From Pseudomonadota bacterium (GTDB lineage Bacteria; Pseudomonadota; Gammaproteobacteria; Acidithiobacillales; Acidithiobacillaceae), in contig JAJYQY010000139.1 in the NCBI GenBank assembly GCA_021794385.1, positions 1 to 39,471 of the forward strand: a DNA stretch of 39,471 nucleotides, written 5' to 3'. Position 1 is the stretch's first letter. Each line of letters opens with the position of its first letter. Shown one piece after another: positions 27,966 through 38,268 of this stretch. Position numbers and translations under genes: made by a program. The notes beneath the pieces were generated by a model. That model had not been told where the DNA came from, ran no database searches, and was given only the letters and a program-made list of their open reading frames with translations.

Positions 27966-28819
27966 GCAGCAGCGCAAAACCCGTACCGCTGGGGCGAGAT
28001 CAGATCTCGCCCCAGCGCCCGCCCCAGAACGCGAGGCGCAGAGCACAGTATCTAAAAATACGATCGGCCATCCCCCGGAAGGCTTATCTGATATTGTCGT
28101 TGCTTGGCTTTATAGTACCATTAGCAGCTTGGCAATGGTTAAGCTCCGCCGATATGGTGAGCAGTTTATTTTTACCATCACCACACGACGTTTGGAGATC
28201 CGCCATCGACTGGTACGCCGGCAATCTAGGCACCGATATCTACATTAGCACCTACCGTGTGGTTAGCGGTTTTCTTATGGCTGCTTTAATCGGTGTTCCA
28301 CTAGGAATATACATCGGCACATTTAAGTCGGTAGAGGCGGTATTCCAGCCTATCAATGATTTTGTACGCTACATGCCCGCCTCGGCGTTCATTCCCCTTG
28401 TGATGTTATGGATAGGCATCGGTGAATCGTCCAAGATCTCTATTATATTTATCGGTGTAGTGTTCCAAATTGTGGTGATGGTTGCTGACGCTGTGAGAAA
28501 TATACCAGAACGTTACATTGAAGCCGCATACACTCTGGGTGCAAAAAAGGGGGAGGTTATAAACCATGTTGTATGGCGGGGCGCCCTTCCCGACATCTTT
28601 AATATATTGAGAGTCAACATGGGCTGGGCATGGACGTACCTGGTCATTGCGGAGATGGTTGCGGCAGATAGGGGGCTTGGATTTGCCATCCTTCAGGCGC
28701 AGCGCTTCATGGATACACCAAAAATATTTGTTGGAATATTTATCATTGGCGTTCTCGGCCTGGTTTTTGATTTATCATTTCGCGTTGCCCATCGCGTCTT
28801 GTTTCCATGGAGCAGATAG
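27962..28819 (+). CDS. ABC transporter permease
   Basis: SsuC/TauC-like; EAAYTLGAKKGEVINHVVWRGALPDIFNILRVNMGWAWTYLVIAEM. Confidence 0.9.
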   Translation: MSSSAKPVPLGRDQISPQRPPQNARRRAQYLKIRSAIPRKAYLILSLLGFIVPLAAWQWLSSADMVSSLFLPSPHDVWRSAIDWYAGNLGTDIYISTYRVVSGFLMAALIGVPLGIYIGTFKSVEAVFQPINDFVRYMPASAFIPLVMLWIGIGESSKISIIFIGVVFQIVVMVADAVRNIPERYIEAAYTLGAKKGEVINHVVWRGALPDIFNILRVNMGWAWTYLVIAEMVAADRGLGFAILQAQRFMDTPKIFVGIFIIGVLGLVFDLSFRVAHRVLFPWSR

Positions 28820-29655
28820 TTATGAATAAAGAAGGGGTCGCAATTAAGTCAGTGAGTAAGTTATACCCCCAGCGAGATGGAAGTCGACGACGCGTGCTGA
28901 ACGATATAGATCTGGAAGTCGCGCAAGGTGAACGGGTGATGTTAGTCGGTGCATCTGGTTGCGGAAAGTCGACTCTGCTGAGATTGATAGCAGGGTTGGA
29001 ATTACCCAGCGAAGGTACGATTGATGTGGCTGGCACCTTAGTCACGGGGCCGGGCGTAAATCGTGGTGTTGTGTTTCAACAGTCAACATTGTTCCCATGG
29101 CTTACGGTCTGGCAGAATGTGACATTCTCCAGGCAATTGCGAGTCAATATAAATGTGGATGACTCCCAGGTAGCGCAGGCGGTTTATCGTAGTAACGCAC
29201 TAATGAATGTCATGGGCATGGATCATGTGCGTGATGCTTATCCGAATCAATTAAGCGGCGGCATGCAACAGCGCGCCAATATTGCACGGGCTCTGGTTTC
29301 CAGTCCGGCGGTATTATTAATGGATGAGCCATTTGGCGCCCTTGATGCGCAGACGCGGGAAACCATGCATGACCTCGTCCTGCACCTGTTCAACGCGGAA
29401 ATGACCACGGTGGTATTTGTGACGCACGATGTTGAGGAAGCGGTATACCTTGGAGATAAAGTGGTTGTTCTTGGGTCAAACCCAGGCCATATTGATAGTA
29501 TTTATGACATACCATTTGGGCGGGAACGCTCGCATGAGATAAAGTTTATTCCCGGATTCGTATCCATAAGAAATGAAATCCTCAATAGAATAAGGGCAAC
29601 AACTGAGGTTCGGACGAATCAGGATGTCTTAAGAAAAATGACCGAGTTTAAATAA
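28807..29655 (+). CDS. ABC transporter ATP-binding protein
   Basis: Walker A GASGCGKST, signature LSGGMQQR, Walker B VLLMDEPFGALD. Confidence 0.93.
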   Translation: MEQIVMNKEGVAIKSVSKLYPQRDGSRRRVLNDIDLEVAQGERVMLVGASGCGKSTLLRLIAGLELPSEGTIDVAGTLVTGPGVNRGVVFQQSTLFPWLTVWQNVTFSRQLRVNINVDDSQVAQAVYRSNALMNVMGMDHVRDAYPNQLSGGMQQRANIARALVSSPAVLLMDEPFGALDAQTRETMHDLVLHLFNAEMTTVVFVTHDVEEAVYLGDKVVVLGSNPGHIDSIYDIPFGRERSHEIKFIPGFVSIRNEILNRIRATTEVRTNQDVLRKMTEFK

Positions 29656-29795
29656 ACTTCGCAGACATGAACCCGTAATTCGAAGCTAAAAAAATAATTT
29701 AACCATCGATACCATTTACCAGCGCTGTAATATGGATAGATATTGGTAGCGTATTTTTTCCAATTGTTTGCGTTTGCAGCTAAAAAGGAGACAAC

Positions 29796-30533
29796 ATGAT
29801 CGAGCATGAAATCGTGGAGCATCAGGACCATGATATATGGACCGAAGAGATTCCTGGCGGTGCTCATACCTCCTTTATCATGAGAAGGCATACCGTTCTT
29901 CGAATTATGGATATGGAAGGGGCGGCCAATATTGTCGCTTTATTCTATAATCACGATGAAAAACTGGAGCGGTACAACATGGCGGACACATTGAAGGCGC
30001 AGCATACGGCTTATCTTACCCAAGGGCGCGTATGCTACTCGGATATGGGTCGAATACTCTGCTCCATCATTGCCGATACCTGCGGCTGGCACGATACCAT
30101 TTGTGGCATGACCGATGCCACCCAGGTGCGCCAGAAATATGGCGACAAAACGTACCAGGATGCGCATAATGCCATGCATCGTAATGCGCGCGATAGCGTT
30201 CTCATTGAGCTTGGTAAGTGGGGTTGCGGGAAGCGGGATATTGTGCCGAATGTCAACTTTTTTAGTAAAGTTACTGCTGACAACTCCGGGGATTTGCATT
30301 TTATTTCGAATCATTCCAAGCCAGGCGACTTTGTTGAGTTGAGATTTGAAATGAATACTCTAGTCGTATTGGCAGCATGTCAGCACCCGTTGGATCCTAA
30401 TCCGAATTATGCACCAAAACCAATAAGGATAACGGCTCGGCATACACCAGGTGCTGACCGATACGATTTCTGCCGGAAGTCTCACCCGGAAAATGAACGG
30501 GGTTTTTATAACACCGAGAACCTGTTCCGCTGA
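29796..30533 (+). CDS. DUF1989 urea-carboxylase-associated protein; carboxyguanidine deiminase subunit
   Basis: DUF1989-type [20 protein letters not shown]...[24 protein letters not shown]; paralogous to the next gene. Confidence 0.85.
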   Translation: MIEHEIVEHQDHDIWTEEIPGGAHTSFIMRRHTVLRIMDMEGAANIVALFYNHDEKLERYNMADTLKAQHTAYLTQGRVCYSDMGRILCSIIADTCGWHDTICGMTDATQVRQKYGDKTYQDAHNAMHRNARDSVLIELGKWGCGKRDIVPNVNFFSKVTADNSGDLHFISNHSKPGDFVELRFEMNTLVVLAACQHPLDPNPNYAPKPIRITARHTPGADRYDFCRKSHPENERGFYNTENLFR

Positions 30534-30547
30534 GAGGAAGGGAAACC

Positions 30548-31186
30548 ATGGCTATTGTAGAAAGCGAACTTGATCTGATAGCTGCCATTTATGATAAGGT
30601 ACTGCCTGCCGGGGAATCCTGGCTACATGAGATAAAGGAAGGCCAGGTTTTCCGCATCCTGGACCTGGAAGGCAATCAGGCGGTCGATACACTTTTTTAT
30701 AACGCACATGATCCTAGCGAACGTTACAGCGCAGTGGATACCATTCGCGCCCAAAATAATCTGTATCTCACCGCGGGCTCACGCCTGCTATCCAGCGAGG
30801 GGAATACGCTGATGACGATCATCGCCGATACATGCGGTCGGCATGACACCATAGGCGGCGCATGTTCTGCGGAGAGCAATAGCGTGCGCTATGGTATCGA
30901 CAAGAAGTTTATGCATAATTGTCGGGACAGTTTCTTGCATGCACTTGGCCATTGTGCCTGTCATATGGATAAGCGTGAGCTAATTAGCAATGTCAATTTC
31001 TTCATGAACGTACCGGTTACGGAGGATGGAGCCCTCACTTTTGCCGATGGCATCTCAGGATCCGGTAAGTATGTGGAAATGCGGGCAGAAATGGACGTCA
31101 TCGTACTCATTTCCAATTGTCCGCAACTCAATAATCCGTGCAATGCCTACAATCCGACACCAGTGCGACTGCTCATATGGAATTAA
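30548..31186 (+). CDS. DUF1989 urea-carboxylase-associated protein; second carboxyguanidine deiminase subunit
   Basis: [52 protein letters not shown]. Confidence 0.85.
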   Translation: MAIVESELDLIAAIYDKVLPAGESWLHEIKEGQVFRILDLEGNQAVDTLFYNAHDPSERYSAVDTIRAQNNLYLTAGSRLLSSEGNTLMTIIADTCGRHDTIGGACSAESNSVRYGIDKKFMHNCRDSFLHALGHCACHMDKRELISNVNFFMNVPVTEDGALTFADGISGSGKYVEMRAEMDVIVLISNCPQLNNPCNAYNPTPVRLLIWN

Positions 31187-31255
31187 ACTCCGATAGCCAG
31201 GGGGACGACCCCCTCGGCTCAACACGCTGCAGGACGACCTGCCGTACTTCTTATC

Positions 31256-34200
31256 ATGTTTGAAAAAATTCTTATCGCCAATCGTGGCGCCATCGCCTGC
31301 CGCATCATCCGGACGCTCAAGCGCATGGGGATCCGCACGGTTGCCGTGTACTCCGAGGCAGATCGCGTCAGCGCGCATGTGCTGCTGGCCGATGAGTCCG
31401 TGTGTATCGGCCCTGCACCTGCGGCACAGAGCTATTTACGCAGCGAGGCCATCCTTACCGCAGCGCGTGCGAGCGGCGCCCAGGCCATCCATCCCGGCTA
31501 CGGTTTTCTGTCGGAAAACCCGGATTTCGCCGCCGCCGTGGAAGCTGCGGGTATGGCCTTCATCGGCCCCACACCCGAGCAGATGCGCGCCTTCGGCCGC
31601 AAGCACACGGCGCGCGAACTCGCTCAGCAAAACGGCGTGCCGCTGCTGCCGGGCTCGGGACTACTGGAGGATGTCGGCCATGCCATGGCCGAGGCGCGAC
31701 GCATCGGTTTTCCGGTCATGCTCAAAAGCACTGCCGGCGGCGGTGGCATCGGCATGCAACTGATCTGGAGTGAGGATGGCTTGCAGGACGCCTACGCACG
31801 GGTTGATCGCCTGGCGCGCGCCAACTTCAAGGAAGCAGGGATTTATCTGGAAAAATACGTCCAGGCCGCGCGCCACATCGAAGTGCAAATTTTCGGCGAT
31901 GGGCAGGGCCAGGTGGTGCATCTGGGTGAGCGCGACTGCTCGGTACAGCGCCGTAACCAGAAGGTAATCGAGGAAACCCCCGCACCCAATCTACCCGACG
32001 CGGTGCGTCATGCGCTGTGCGACACGGCCGTACGCCTGATGCAAAGCGTCCGCTACCGCAATGCGGGAACGGTGGAATTCGTGCTTGACGCCGATACTGG
32101 TGCATTCTACTTCCTTGAGGTCAACACCCGCTTGCAGGTCGAGCATGGGGTGAGCGAGGAAGTGAGCGGCGTCGATTTGGTCGAATGGATGGTGCGCCAG
32201 GCTGCCGGCGAATCGCCCATTGCCGGCTATTTGCACGCGCCGCACGGCCACAGCATCCAGGTGCGCCTCTACGCCGAAGATCCAGGCAAAGACTTCCAGC
32301 CCGCCGCTGGCGTGTTGAGCGAAGTGGTGTTTCCTCCGGATGCCCGGGTGGAAACCTGGGTCGAGGCCGGCAGCGAAGTCAGCGCGTATTACGACCCCAT
32401 GCTCGCCAAGCTCATCGTGCATGGCCGCGACCGTGCCGATGCGCTGGCGCGCATACAGGCGGCGCTCGACGCCACGCGTATTTACGGCTTCGAGACCAAT
32501 CTCGCCTACCTGCGCCAGATTGTCGCCGATGTGACCTTCACGCAAGGCCGGCAGACTACGCGCTATCTCAACGCCCTGGCCTACCATGCGTCCACGCTGG
32601 ATGTGATTGAACCGGGCGTGCAGACCAGCCTGCAGGACTGGCCGGGGCGGCTGGGTTATTGGGATGTCGGCGTGCCACCCTCCGGGCCCATGGATGCGCT
32701 CGCCCATCGCGCCGCTAACCGCCTGCTCAGCAACCCACCGGAGGCGGTGACCCTGGAAATCACCCTGAGCGGACCTACCCTCAAATTCAACACCGACAGC
32801 ATCATCGCCATTACCGGCGCCGATCTGCCGGTCACACTCGATGGCCAGCCATTGACGTTGTGGTGCAGCCATGGGGTAGCTGCTGGCAGTGTGCTGAAGT
32901 TCGGTAGCCTGAGCGGCGCTGGCTGCCGCGCCTATTTGGCAGTGGCGGGCGGCTTCGACACGCCGCTTTATCTGGGCAGTCGCGCCACCTTCACCCTCGG
33001 CCAATTCGGCGGTCACGCCGGACGCACTCTGCGCACCGGCGATGTGCTGCATCTGGGTGCCAATCCACGATCTCGGTCTGGACGACGCGTGGCGCCACAG
33101 GCGCTGCCGACTTATACCGAGCATTGGGAAATCGCCGTGTGCTACGGGCCCCACGGCGCGCCGGATTTTTTTACCGATGCCGATGTGGCGATGTTCTTCG
33201 CCACCAATTGGGAGGTGCACTACAATTCCAACCGCACCGGAGTGCGGCTCATTGGCCCGCGGCCGCACTGGGCGCGCAGCGACGGCGGCGAGGCCGGCTT
33301 GCACCCTTCGAACATTCACGACAACGCCTACGCCATCGGCGCGGTGGACTTTACCGGTGACATGCCGATCCTGCTCGGCCCGGATGGCCCCAGCTTGGGT
33401 GGCTTCGTCTGTCCTGCGGTGATTGTCGCCGCTGACCTCTGGAAGATAGGCCAACTGCGGCCGGGCAACACCCTCCGTTTCGTACCCGTTAGCCTGGAGG
33501 AAGCCGCCCGACTGGAATGTGCGCAAGACGCAGCCCTCGAAAGCCTGTCCACTTTTTTGGACCCGCCGCTGGCCGCAGCACCGGCATTGGAATCACCCAT
33601 CGTCGCCCGATGCGACCCGCCGCAACATCCAGTGGGGGTGGCCTATCGCGTAGCGGGCGATAAATACCTGCTGGTTGAATACGGGCCGCTGGTATTGGAT
33701 CTGGAATTGCGCTTTCGCGTCCATGCGCTGATGGAAAACCTGCATAGGCGCAGCTTACCCGGCATCGTCGACCTTACTCCAGGCATCAGATCGTTACAAA
33801 TCCATTATGACAACCGCATCTTATCGCTGGTAGAACTGCTCGATGCGCTACGCCGCACCGAAGATGAATTGCCCGCTGCGGACTTGCTGGAAGTACCCAC
33901 GCGCATAGTGCATTTACCGCTGTCCTGGGACGACCCCGCCACCCGGCTGGCCATCGAGAAATATATGGCCGGCGTGCGCAAGGACGCCCCCTGGTGCCCC
34001 TCCAACATCGAGTTCATCCGCCGTATCAACGGCCTGGACAGTATTGAGGATGTGCGCCGTATCGTGTTCGACGCCAGCTATCTGGTGCTGGGGCTGGGCG
34101 ATGTGTACCTAGGGGCGCCGGTGGCTACGCCACTGGACCCGCGTCACCGCCTGGTCACCACCAAGTACAATCCGGCGCGCACCTGGACCCCGGAGAATGC

Positions 34201-34855
34201 CGTGGGTATCGGCGGCGCTTATATGTGTGTTTACGGTATGGAGGGCCCCGGCGGCTATCAGTTCGTTGGCCGCACCCTGCAGATGTGGAACCGCTGGCGA
34301 CAGACTGCGCAATTTACCGATGGCAAGCCCTGGCTGCTGCGTTTTTTCGACCAGATCCGATTCTTCCCCGTCAGCACGGCAGAACTGGAAGCCATCCGCA
34401 CCGACTTCGTGCATGGTCACTACCACTTGGATATCCGCGAAGACACCTTTCGCCTGGCCGACTATCGCCGTTTTCTGGCCGATGAGGCTGACGATATTGC
34501 CGTATTTCGTGATCGCCAGCGTCAGGCCTTCGCCGAGGAGCGCGAGCGCTGGGCCCTATCGGGCCAAGCCAACTGGATCAGCGACGCAACCGTGGCTGAG
34601 GCCGCAAGCGACACGGAACTGGATCTGCCCGCTGGTGCACGCTCAGTGGCTAGTCCCATCGCTGGCAGCGTCTGGAAGATTCTGGTCAAAGCTGGTGAAC
34701 GGGTACAGGCCAAAGATCCGCTGATTATTTTAGAGTCCATGAAAATGGAGATGACTGTCGAGGCGCCTAGCTCTGGTGTCATTCATCGTCTGTTCTGCCG
34801 CGAAGGCGAAGCGGTTAGCGCTGGACAGAACGTATTGATACTAATGGAGAACTGA
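31256..34855 (+). CDS. Guanidine/urea carboxylase (biotin-dependent, 1199 aa)
   Basis: Biotin carboxylase N-terminus (KILIANRGAIACRIIRTLKRMGI), KipI/KipA-like carboxyltransferase, BCCP motif ILESMKMEM. Riboswitch and DUF1989 context favour guanidine as substrate. Confidence 0.92.
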   Translation: MFEKILIANRGAIACRIIRTLKRMGIRTVAVYSEADRVSAHVLLADESVCIGPAPAAQSYLRSEAILTAARASGAQAIHPGYGFLSENPDFAAAVEAAGMAFIGPTPEQMRAFGRKHTARELAQQNGVPLLPGSGLLEDVGHAMAEARRIGFPVMLKSTAGGGGIGMQLIWSEDGLQDAYARVDRLARANFKEAGIYLEKYVQAARHIEVQIFGDGQGQVVHLGERDCSVQRRNQKVIEETPAPNLPDAVRHALCDTAVRLMQSVRYRNAGTVEFVLDADTGAFYFLEVNTRLQVEHGVSEEVSGVDLVEWMVRQAAGESPIAGYLHAPHGHSIQVRLYAEDPGKDFQPAAGVLSEVVFPPDARVETWVEAGSEVSAYYDPMLAKLIVHGRDRADALARIQAALDATRIYGFETNLAYLRQIVADVTFTQGRQTTRYLNALAYHASTLDVIEPGVQTSLQDWPGRLGYWDVGVPPSGPMDALAHRAANRLLSNPPEAVTLEITLSGPTLKFNTDSIIAITGADLPVTLDGQPLTLWCSHGVAAGSVLKFGSLSGAGCRAYLAVAGGFDTPLYLGSRATFTLGQFGGHAGRTLRTGDVLHLGANPRSRSGRRVAPQALPTYTEHWEIAVCYGPHGAPDFFTDADVAMFFATNWEVHYNSNRTGVRLIGPRPHWARSDGGEAGLHPSNIHDNAYAIGAVDFTGDMPILLGPDGPSLGGFVCPAVIVAADLWKIGQLRPGNTLRFVPVSLEEAARLECAQDAALESLSTFLDPPLAAAPALESPIVARCDPPQHPVGVAYRVAGDKYLLVEYGPLVLDLELRFRVHALMENLHRRSLPGIVDLTPGIRSLQIHYDNRILSLVELLDALRRTEDELPAADLLEVPTRIVHLPLSWDDPATRLAIEKYMAGVRKDAPWCPSNIEFIRRINGLDSIEDVRRIVFDASYLVLGLGDVYLGAPVATPLDPRHRLVTTKYNPARTWTPENAVGIGGAYMCVYGMEGPGGYQFVGRTLQMWNRWRQTAQFTDGKPWLLRFFDQIRFFPVSTAELEAIRTDFVHGHYHLDIREDTFRLADYRRFLADEADDIAVFRDRQRQAFAEERERWALSGQANWISDATVAEAASDTELDLPAGARSVASPIAGSVWKILVKAGERVQAKDPLIILESMKMEMTVEAPSSGVIHRLFCREGEAVSAGQNVLILMEN

Positions 34856-36652
34856 ATGGCTACCAGCCTATATATACACAACTTGCTTTCAGCCTACCGT
34901 TCTGGGCAGATCACCCCAACGATCTTGGTGGAGCAGTTGCTTGAGCGTTCCGCCCGCCACCCCGATCACGCGATCTGGATTACCCCGCCGCAGCGTGAGC
35001 GTCTGCTCGAACGCGCGCGGGAGTTGGAGGGCCGAGACATGGAGGGACTGCCGCTGTACGGCGTGCCTTTCGCCATCAAGGACAACATCGATCTGGCCGG
35101 CGTGCCCACCACCTGCGCCTGTCCGGGCTTCGCCTATACGCCCAAGACCTCCGCTACGGTGGTGCAGAAGTTGCTGGACGCCGGCGCCATCGCCATGGGC
35201 AAGACCAATCTCGATCAGTTCGCCACCGGCTTGAACGGCACCCGCTCGCCCTATGGCGCCTGCCGCAACGCCTTCGACCCGGACTATATCTCCGGTGGAT
35301 CGAGTGCCGGATCGGCGGTGGCGGTAGCGCTGGGTCTGGCGAGTTTTTCATTGGGCACCGATACCGCCGGTTCCGGTCGCGTACCGGCGGCTTTCAATAA
35401 TCTGGTTGGACTCAAAGCAAGCTGCGGTCTGCTGTCTACCACCGGCGTGGTGCCAGCCTGCCGTTCCCTGGACAGCGTGTCGATCTTCGCCCTGAGTGCG
35501 CAGGACGCCCAGCGGGTCTTTGCGGCGGTGCTGGGCGAGGACCAAAGCGATCCGTATTCGCGCACCCCCCAGCCCCATGGCTTTGACTTTGGCTACGCGC
35601 CGCGCTTTCGCTTCGGCGTGCCGGCAGACAAGGACCTCAACTTCTTCGGCGACCACGAATATGCGCAGTTGTTCGACGCCGCGGTGGCACGGCTCGAATC
35701 GCTGGGCGGCGAGCGCGTCGAACTCGACTTCGCCCCCTTCCTGGAAACCGCTCGTCTGCTTTACGGCGGCCCCTGGGTAGCCGAACGTTACCAGGCCATC
35801 CGCAACTTTATTGATGCCAATCCCGAGGCACTGTTCCCGGTCACCCGCGACATCACCTTGGGGGGAGCCAAGCCGCTGGCTGCAGACGCCTTCGCCGCGC
35901 TCTACCGGCTACGGGAGCTCAAGCGCGAGTGCGACTGCATCTGGCCGCAGGTGGATTGCGTCATTACCCCTACAGCCGGCACCATCTTTACCCGCGCCGA
36001 ACTGCTGGCCGAACCCGTGGCCAGAAATACCGACCTGGGCTACTACACCAATTTCATGAATCTGCTGGATTACGCTGCGGTAGCGGTGCCGGCCGGATTC
36101 CGTGCTGACGGCCTGCCATTCGGCGTCACCCTGTTTGCCCCAGCCCATCAGGACGTACCGCTGCTGCATCTGGCCGAGCATTGGCAGCTTGCAGACCCTG
36201 CACCCATCGGCGCTATGGAAACCATGCCGCCACCAGTGGAAACCGTGCCCGCCGCAGTGCCCAGCGGGCAGGTACGGGTCGCGGTGGTCGGTGCCCACCT
36301 CAGCGGGCTAGCCCTTAATCAGCAGCTCACTGCACGCGCCGCCCGGCTGCTAAGCGAGACCTGCACCGCCCCCTGCTACCGCCTTTACGCCCTGCCGGAC
36401 GGCAATCGTCCCGGGCTGATTCGTGTCGCCAATGGCGGTGCGGCGATCGACTGCGAGCTGTGGGAACTGCCAGCCGCAGCCTTTGGATCCTTTGTCGCCG
36501 GCATCCCCGCACCACTGGGCATTGGTACCGTCGAATTGGCCGACGGCAGCGCGGTCAGTGGTTTCATATGCGAAGCTATCGGCATCGCCAACGCCAGCGA
36601 CATCACCAGATTCGGCGGCTGGCGTACCTATTTGCGTTCGCTGCAGGTCTGA
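34856..36652 (+). CDS. atzF: Allophanate hydrolase
   Basis: Amidase signature (SGGSSAGSAVAVALGLASFSLGTDTAGSGRVPAAFNN) plus C-terminal allophanate-hydrolase domain; follows the carboxylase directly. Confidence 0.92.
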   Translation: MATSLYIHNLLSAYRSGQITPTILVEQLLERSARHPDHAIWITPPQRERLLERARELEGRDMEGLPLYGVPFAIKDNIDLAGVPTTCACPGFAYTPKTSATVVQKLLDAGAIAMGKTNLDQFATGLNGTRSPYGACRNAFDPDYISGGSSAGSAVAVALGLASFSLGTDTAGSGRVPAAFNNLVGLKASCGLLSTTGVVPACRSLDSVSIFALSAQDAQRVFAAVLGEDQSDPYSRTPQPHGFDFGYAPRFRFGVPADKDLNFFGDHEYAQLFDAAVARLESLGGERVELDFAPFLETARLLYGGPWVAERYQAIRNFIDANPEALFPVTRDITLGGAKPLAADAFAALYRLRELKRECDCIWPQVDCVITPTAGTIFTRAELLAEPVARNTDLGYYTNFMNLLDYAAVAVPAGFRADGLPFGVTLFAPAHQDVPLLHLAEHWQLADPAPIGAMETMPPPVETVPAAVPSGQVRVAVVGAHLSGLALNQQLTARAARLLSETCTAPCYRLYALPDGNRPGLIRVANGGAAIDCELWELPAAAFGSFVAGIPAPLGIGTVELADGSAVSGFICEAIGIANASDITRFGGWRTYLRSLQV

Positions 36653-37338
36653 GGGGGCAGCATCTCGATCGGCAGTGTCAGACTCTGGCCTTCCAGCCAA
36701 GGTAGGGTAGAATGCCGGATGCAGCCGGCCTGTCCGGCAATTTCGCCAAAGGATATCTCGCAATCGGCCAGCCGGCGCAAATCGTCATCGCTAGCCGTGC
36801 CCTCATGCAGTCGGTACCAGTATTTGCGGCTCCCTGCATCGGCCGGAGGACGGTCGCGCACCCGCATGAAACGCCGCCCCGCTCTCAACCACAGGATCTG
36901 CGCCCGCGCAACCGTCGACCAGCAGACATCAACCGAACCGTCCCCTTCCTTCACACGCTCCCAGTGCTCGGTGTACTCAGCCTCAACGCCGTATTCTTCG
37001 ATGGCATCGGCGGTGGGGGAAAACATCATGCGGCCGAGATCGCGCAGACCTGTGGGGCGGTAGTCTACATAGCGTTGCCACTCGCAGGTATCGCCGTCGA
37101 TCAACGTCATGCCAGCAAATCCCTCTTGGCCCAGCAGCGCCAGCAATTGCGCACGACTACAATCGCTCAGTGTGACGCAGCCTGAAAAATCGGGCCGGCC
37201 GGCGGGTATGCGTAGGTCGGCATGCCAGGAGGCGGTCTGCAGCCAGAATACCAGAGTGGTGTCGTCACGGAGAATCGGCGTAGTGAGCAGTCTGCGCCGC
37301 CACAATCCCTGGTAGACAGCAGGCACGGTGTTATTCAT
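36628..37338 (-). CDS. Conserved protein of unknown function, possibly Hri1-like beta-barrel
   Basis: LWRRRLLTTP...TLVFWLQTASWHADLRIPAGRPDFSG...EGFAGMTLIDGDTCEWQRYVDYRP. Start at 37338 overlaps the upstream stop (TGATG). Family call from memory only. Confidence 0.55.
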   Translation of the reverse strand: MNNTVPAVYQGLWRRRLLTTPILRDDTTLVFWLQTASWHADLRIPAGRPDFSGCVTLSDCSRAQLLALLGQEGFAGMTLIDGDTCEWQRYVDYRPTGLRDLGRMMFSPTADAIEEYGVEAEYTEHWERVKEGDGSVDVCWSTVARAQILWLRAGRRFMRVRDRPPADAGSRKYWYRLHEGTASDDDLRRLADCEISFGEIAGQAGCIRHSTLPWLEGQSLTLPIEMLPPQTCSERK

Positions 37339-38120
37339 CAGTGGTGGAACTCTGGAAATCGGCGCAGGGTCCGCCAAAAGGCCAGATCATGGTTGGGCCA
37401 GAGCCGGGCCTTTTCCTGCGCAGCCAGGTGCTTCAGCTTGCGGATACTGGCTAAGGCCTGTTCTTCGCGGTCCTGCCAGCAGATCCCCGGCGCGATCTCG
37501 TCGCGCAGGTTTTCCTCGAGATCAGCGGCGTCGCCACAAAGGATGACCGGCGCCCCGTGAGGCAGTTCAACCCACAGCGACATATGCCCGGCGGTATGGC
37601 CGGGGCTGGACACCGCGCGCACCCCGGGTACCAGCTCATATTCCCCGCTCATCACCTTCCAGCGATGGTCGCCGGCAAAGTCATCGGGAAAGTACGCCGG
37701 GTCTAATCCGCTGCGCGCGGCGTCGAGTTCATCGCTCTGGACATGGACCTCGGCGCCGCACAGCTCGCACAATCCGCCGGCATGGTCGAAATGCAGATGG
37801 CCGAGAAACACTAGGTCCACGTCGGCCAAGGTCAAACCCAAGCGCGCCAGGTGATGCGGCAGGCGCTGGTCTTCGCGCATAGCGGGGGCGCCGAAGGCGA
37901 AGGTTTCGGGGTCGTAGTAGCGGGCCCGCTGCCGCTGGTCGGCAATCTTGCCGTAGTCGCAGCCGACATCGTAGAGGATACGCCCCTGCGCAGTCTCAAT
38001 CAGATAGGCGAGGATCGGCGCCTCTATGACCTGGCCCTGACCGCGATGGCGGGTAGAGAGGGATTTGTCGTAACGGTGGGTGGCGGTGAGCAGCGGCCAC
38101 ATCCTGAGGACCTGGGTCAT
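37338..38120 (-). CDS. MBL-fold hydrolase, N-acyl homoserine lactonase-like
   Basis: HxHxDH metal motif (FLGHLHFDHAGG), SSPGHTAGHMSLWV, LCGDAADL. Confidence 0.82.
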   Translation of the reverse strand: MTQVLRMWPLLTATHRYDKSLSTRHRGQGQVIEAPILAYLIETAQGRILYDVGCDYGKIADQRQRARYYDPETFAFGAPAMREDQRLPHHLARLGLTLADVDLVFLGHLHFDHAGGLCELCGAEVHVQSDELDAARSGLDPAYFPDDFAGDHRWKVMSGEYELVPGVRAVSSPGHTAGHMSLWVELPHGAPVILCGDAADLEENLRDEIAPGICWQDREEQALASIRKLKHLAAQEKARLWPNHDLAFWRTLRRFPEFHH

Positions 38121-38251
38121 GCGATCTCCCGAGGCAAAGCGTCGATCGCCACAGCGGCTCCGGCGAATGCCTTTTCCCGAGCAATGGTACGGCCATTGTC
38201 ACTGGCCGCTCCGGCCGCCAGTGCAGCTTCCCCGGCAAGATTGATTTGCAT
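38117..38251 (-). pseudogene. 44-codon SDR N-terminal remnant or short ORF upstream of the MBL gene
   Basis: Minus-strand ATG at 38251: MQINLAGEAALAAGAASDNGRTIAREKAFAGAAVAIDALPREIA*, resembling SDR starts (LAGKVALVTGAASGIGRAIA..FAAAGAAVAI); stop overlaps the MBL ATG. Confidence 0.5.
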
Positions 38252-38268
38252 GGTTATTTTTATTCCAG

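Noticed and set aside
26985-29655. Nitrate or taurine transporter annotation
   Set aside because: Family resemblance is real, but the riboswitch and downstream genes point to guanidine or a related guanidino compound.
31991-33526. 511-aa minus-strand ORF
   Set aside because: Antisense to the carboxylase gene, no family motifs.
34856-36652. Second GatA paralog
   Set aside because: Shares the amidase signature but has the C-terminal allophanate hydrolase domain and follows the carboxylase.
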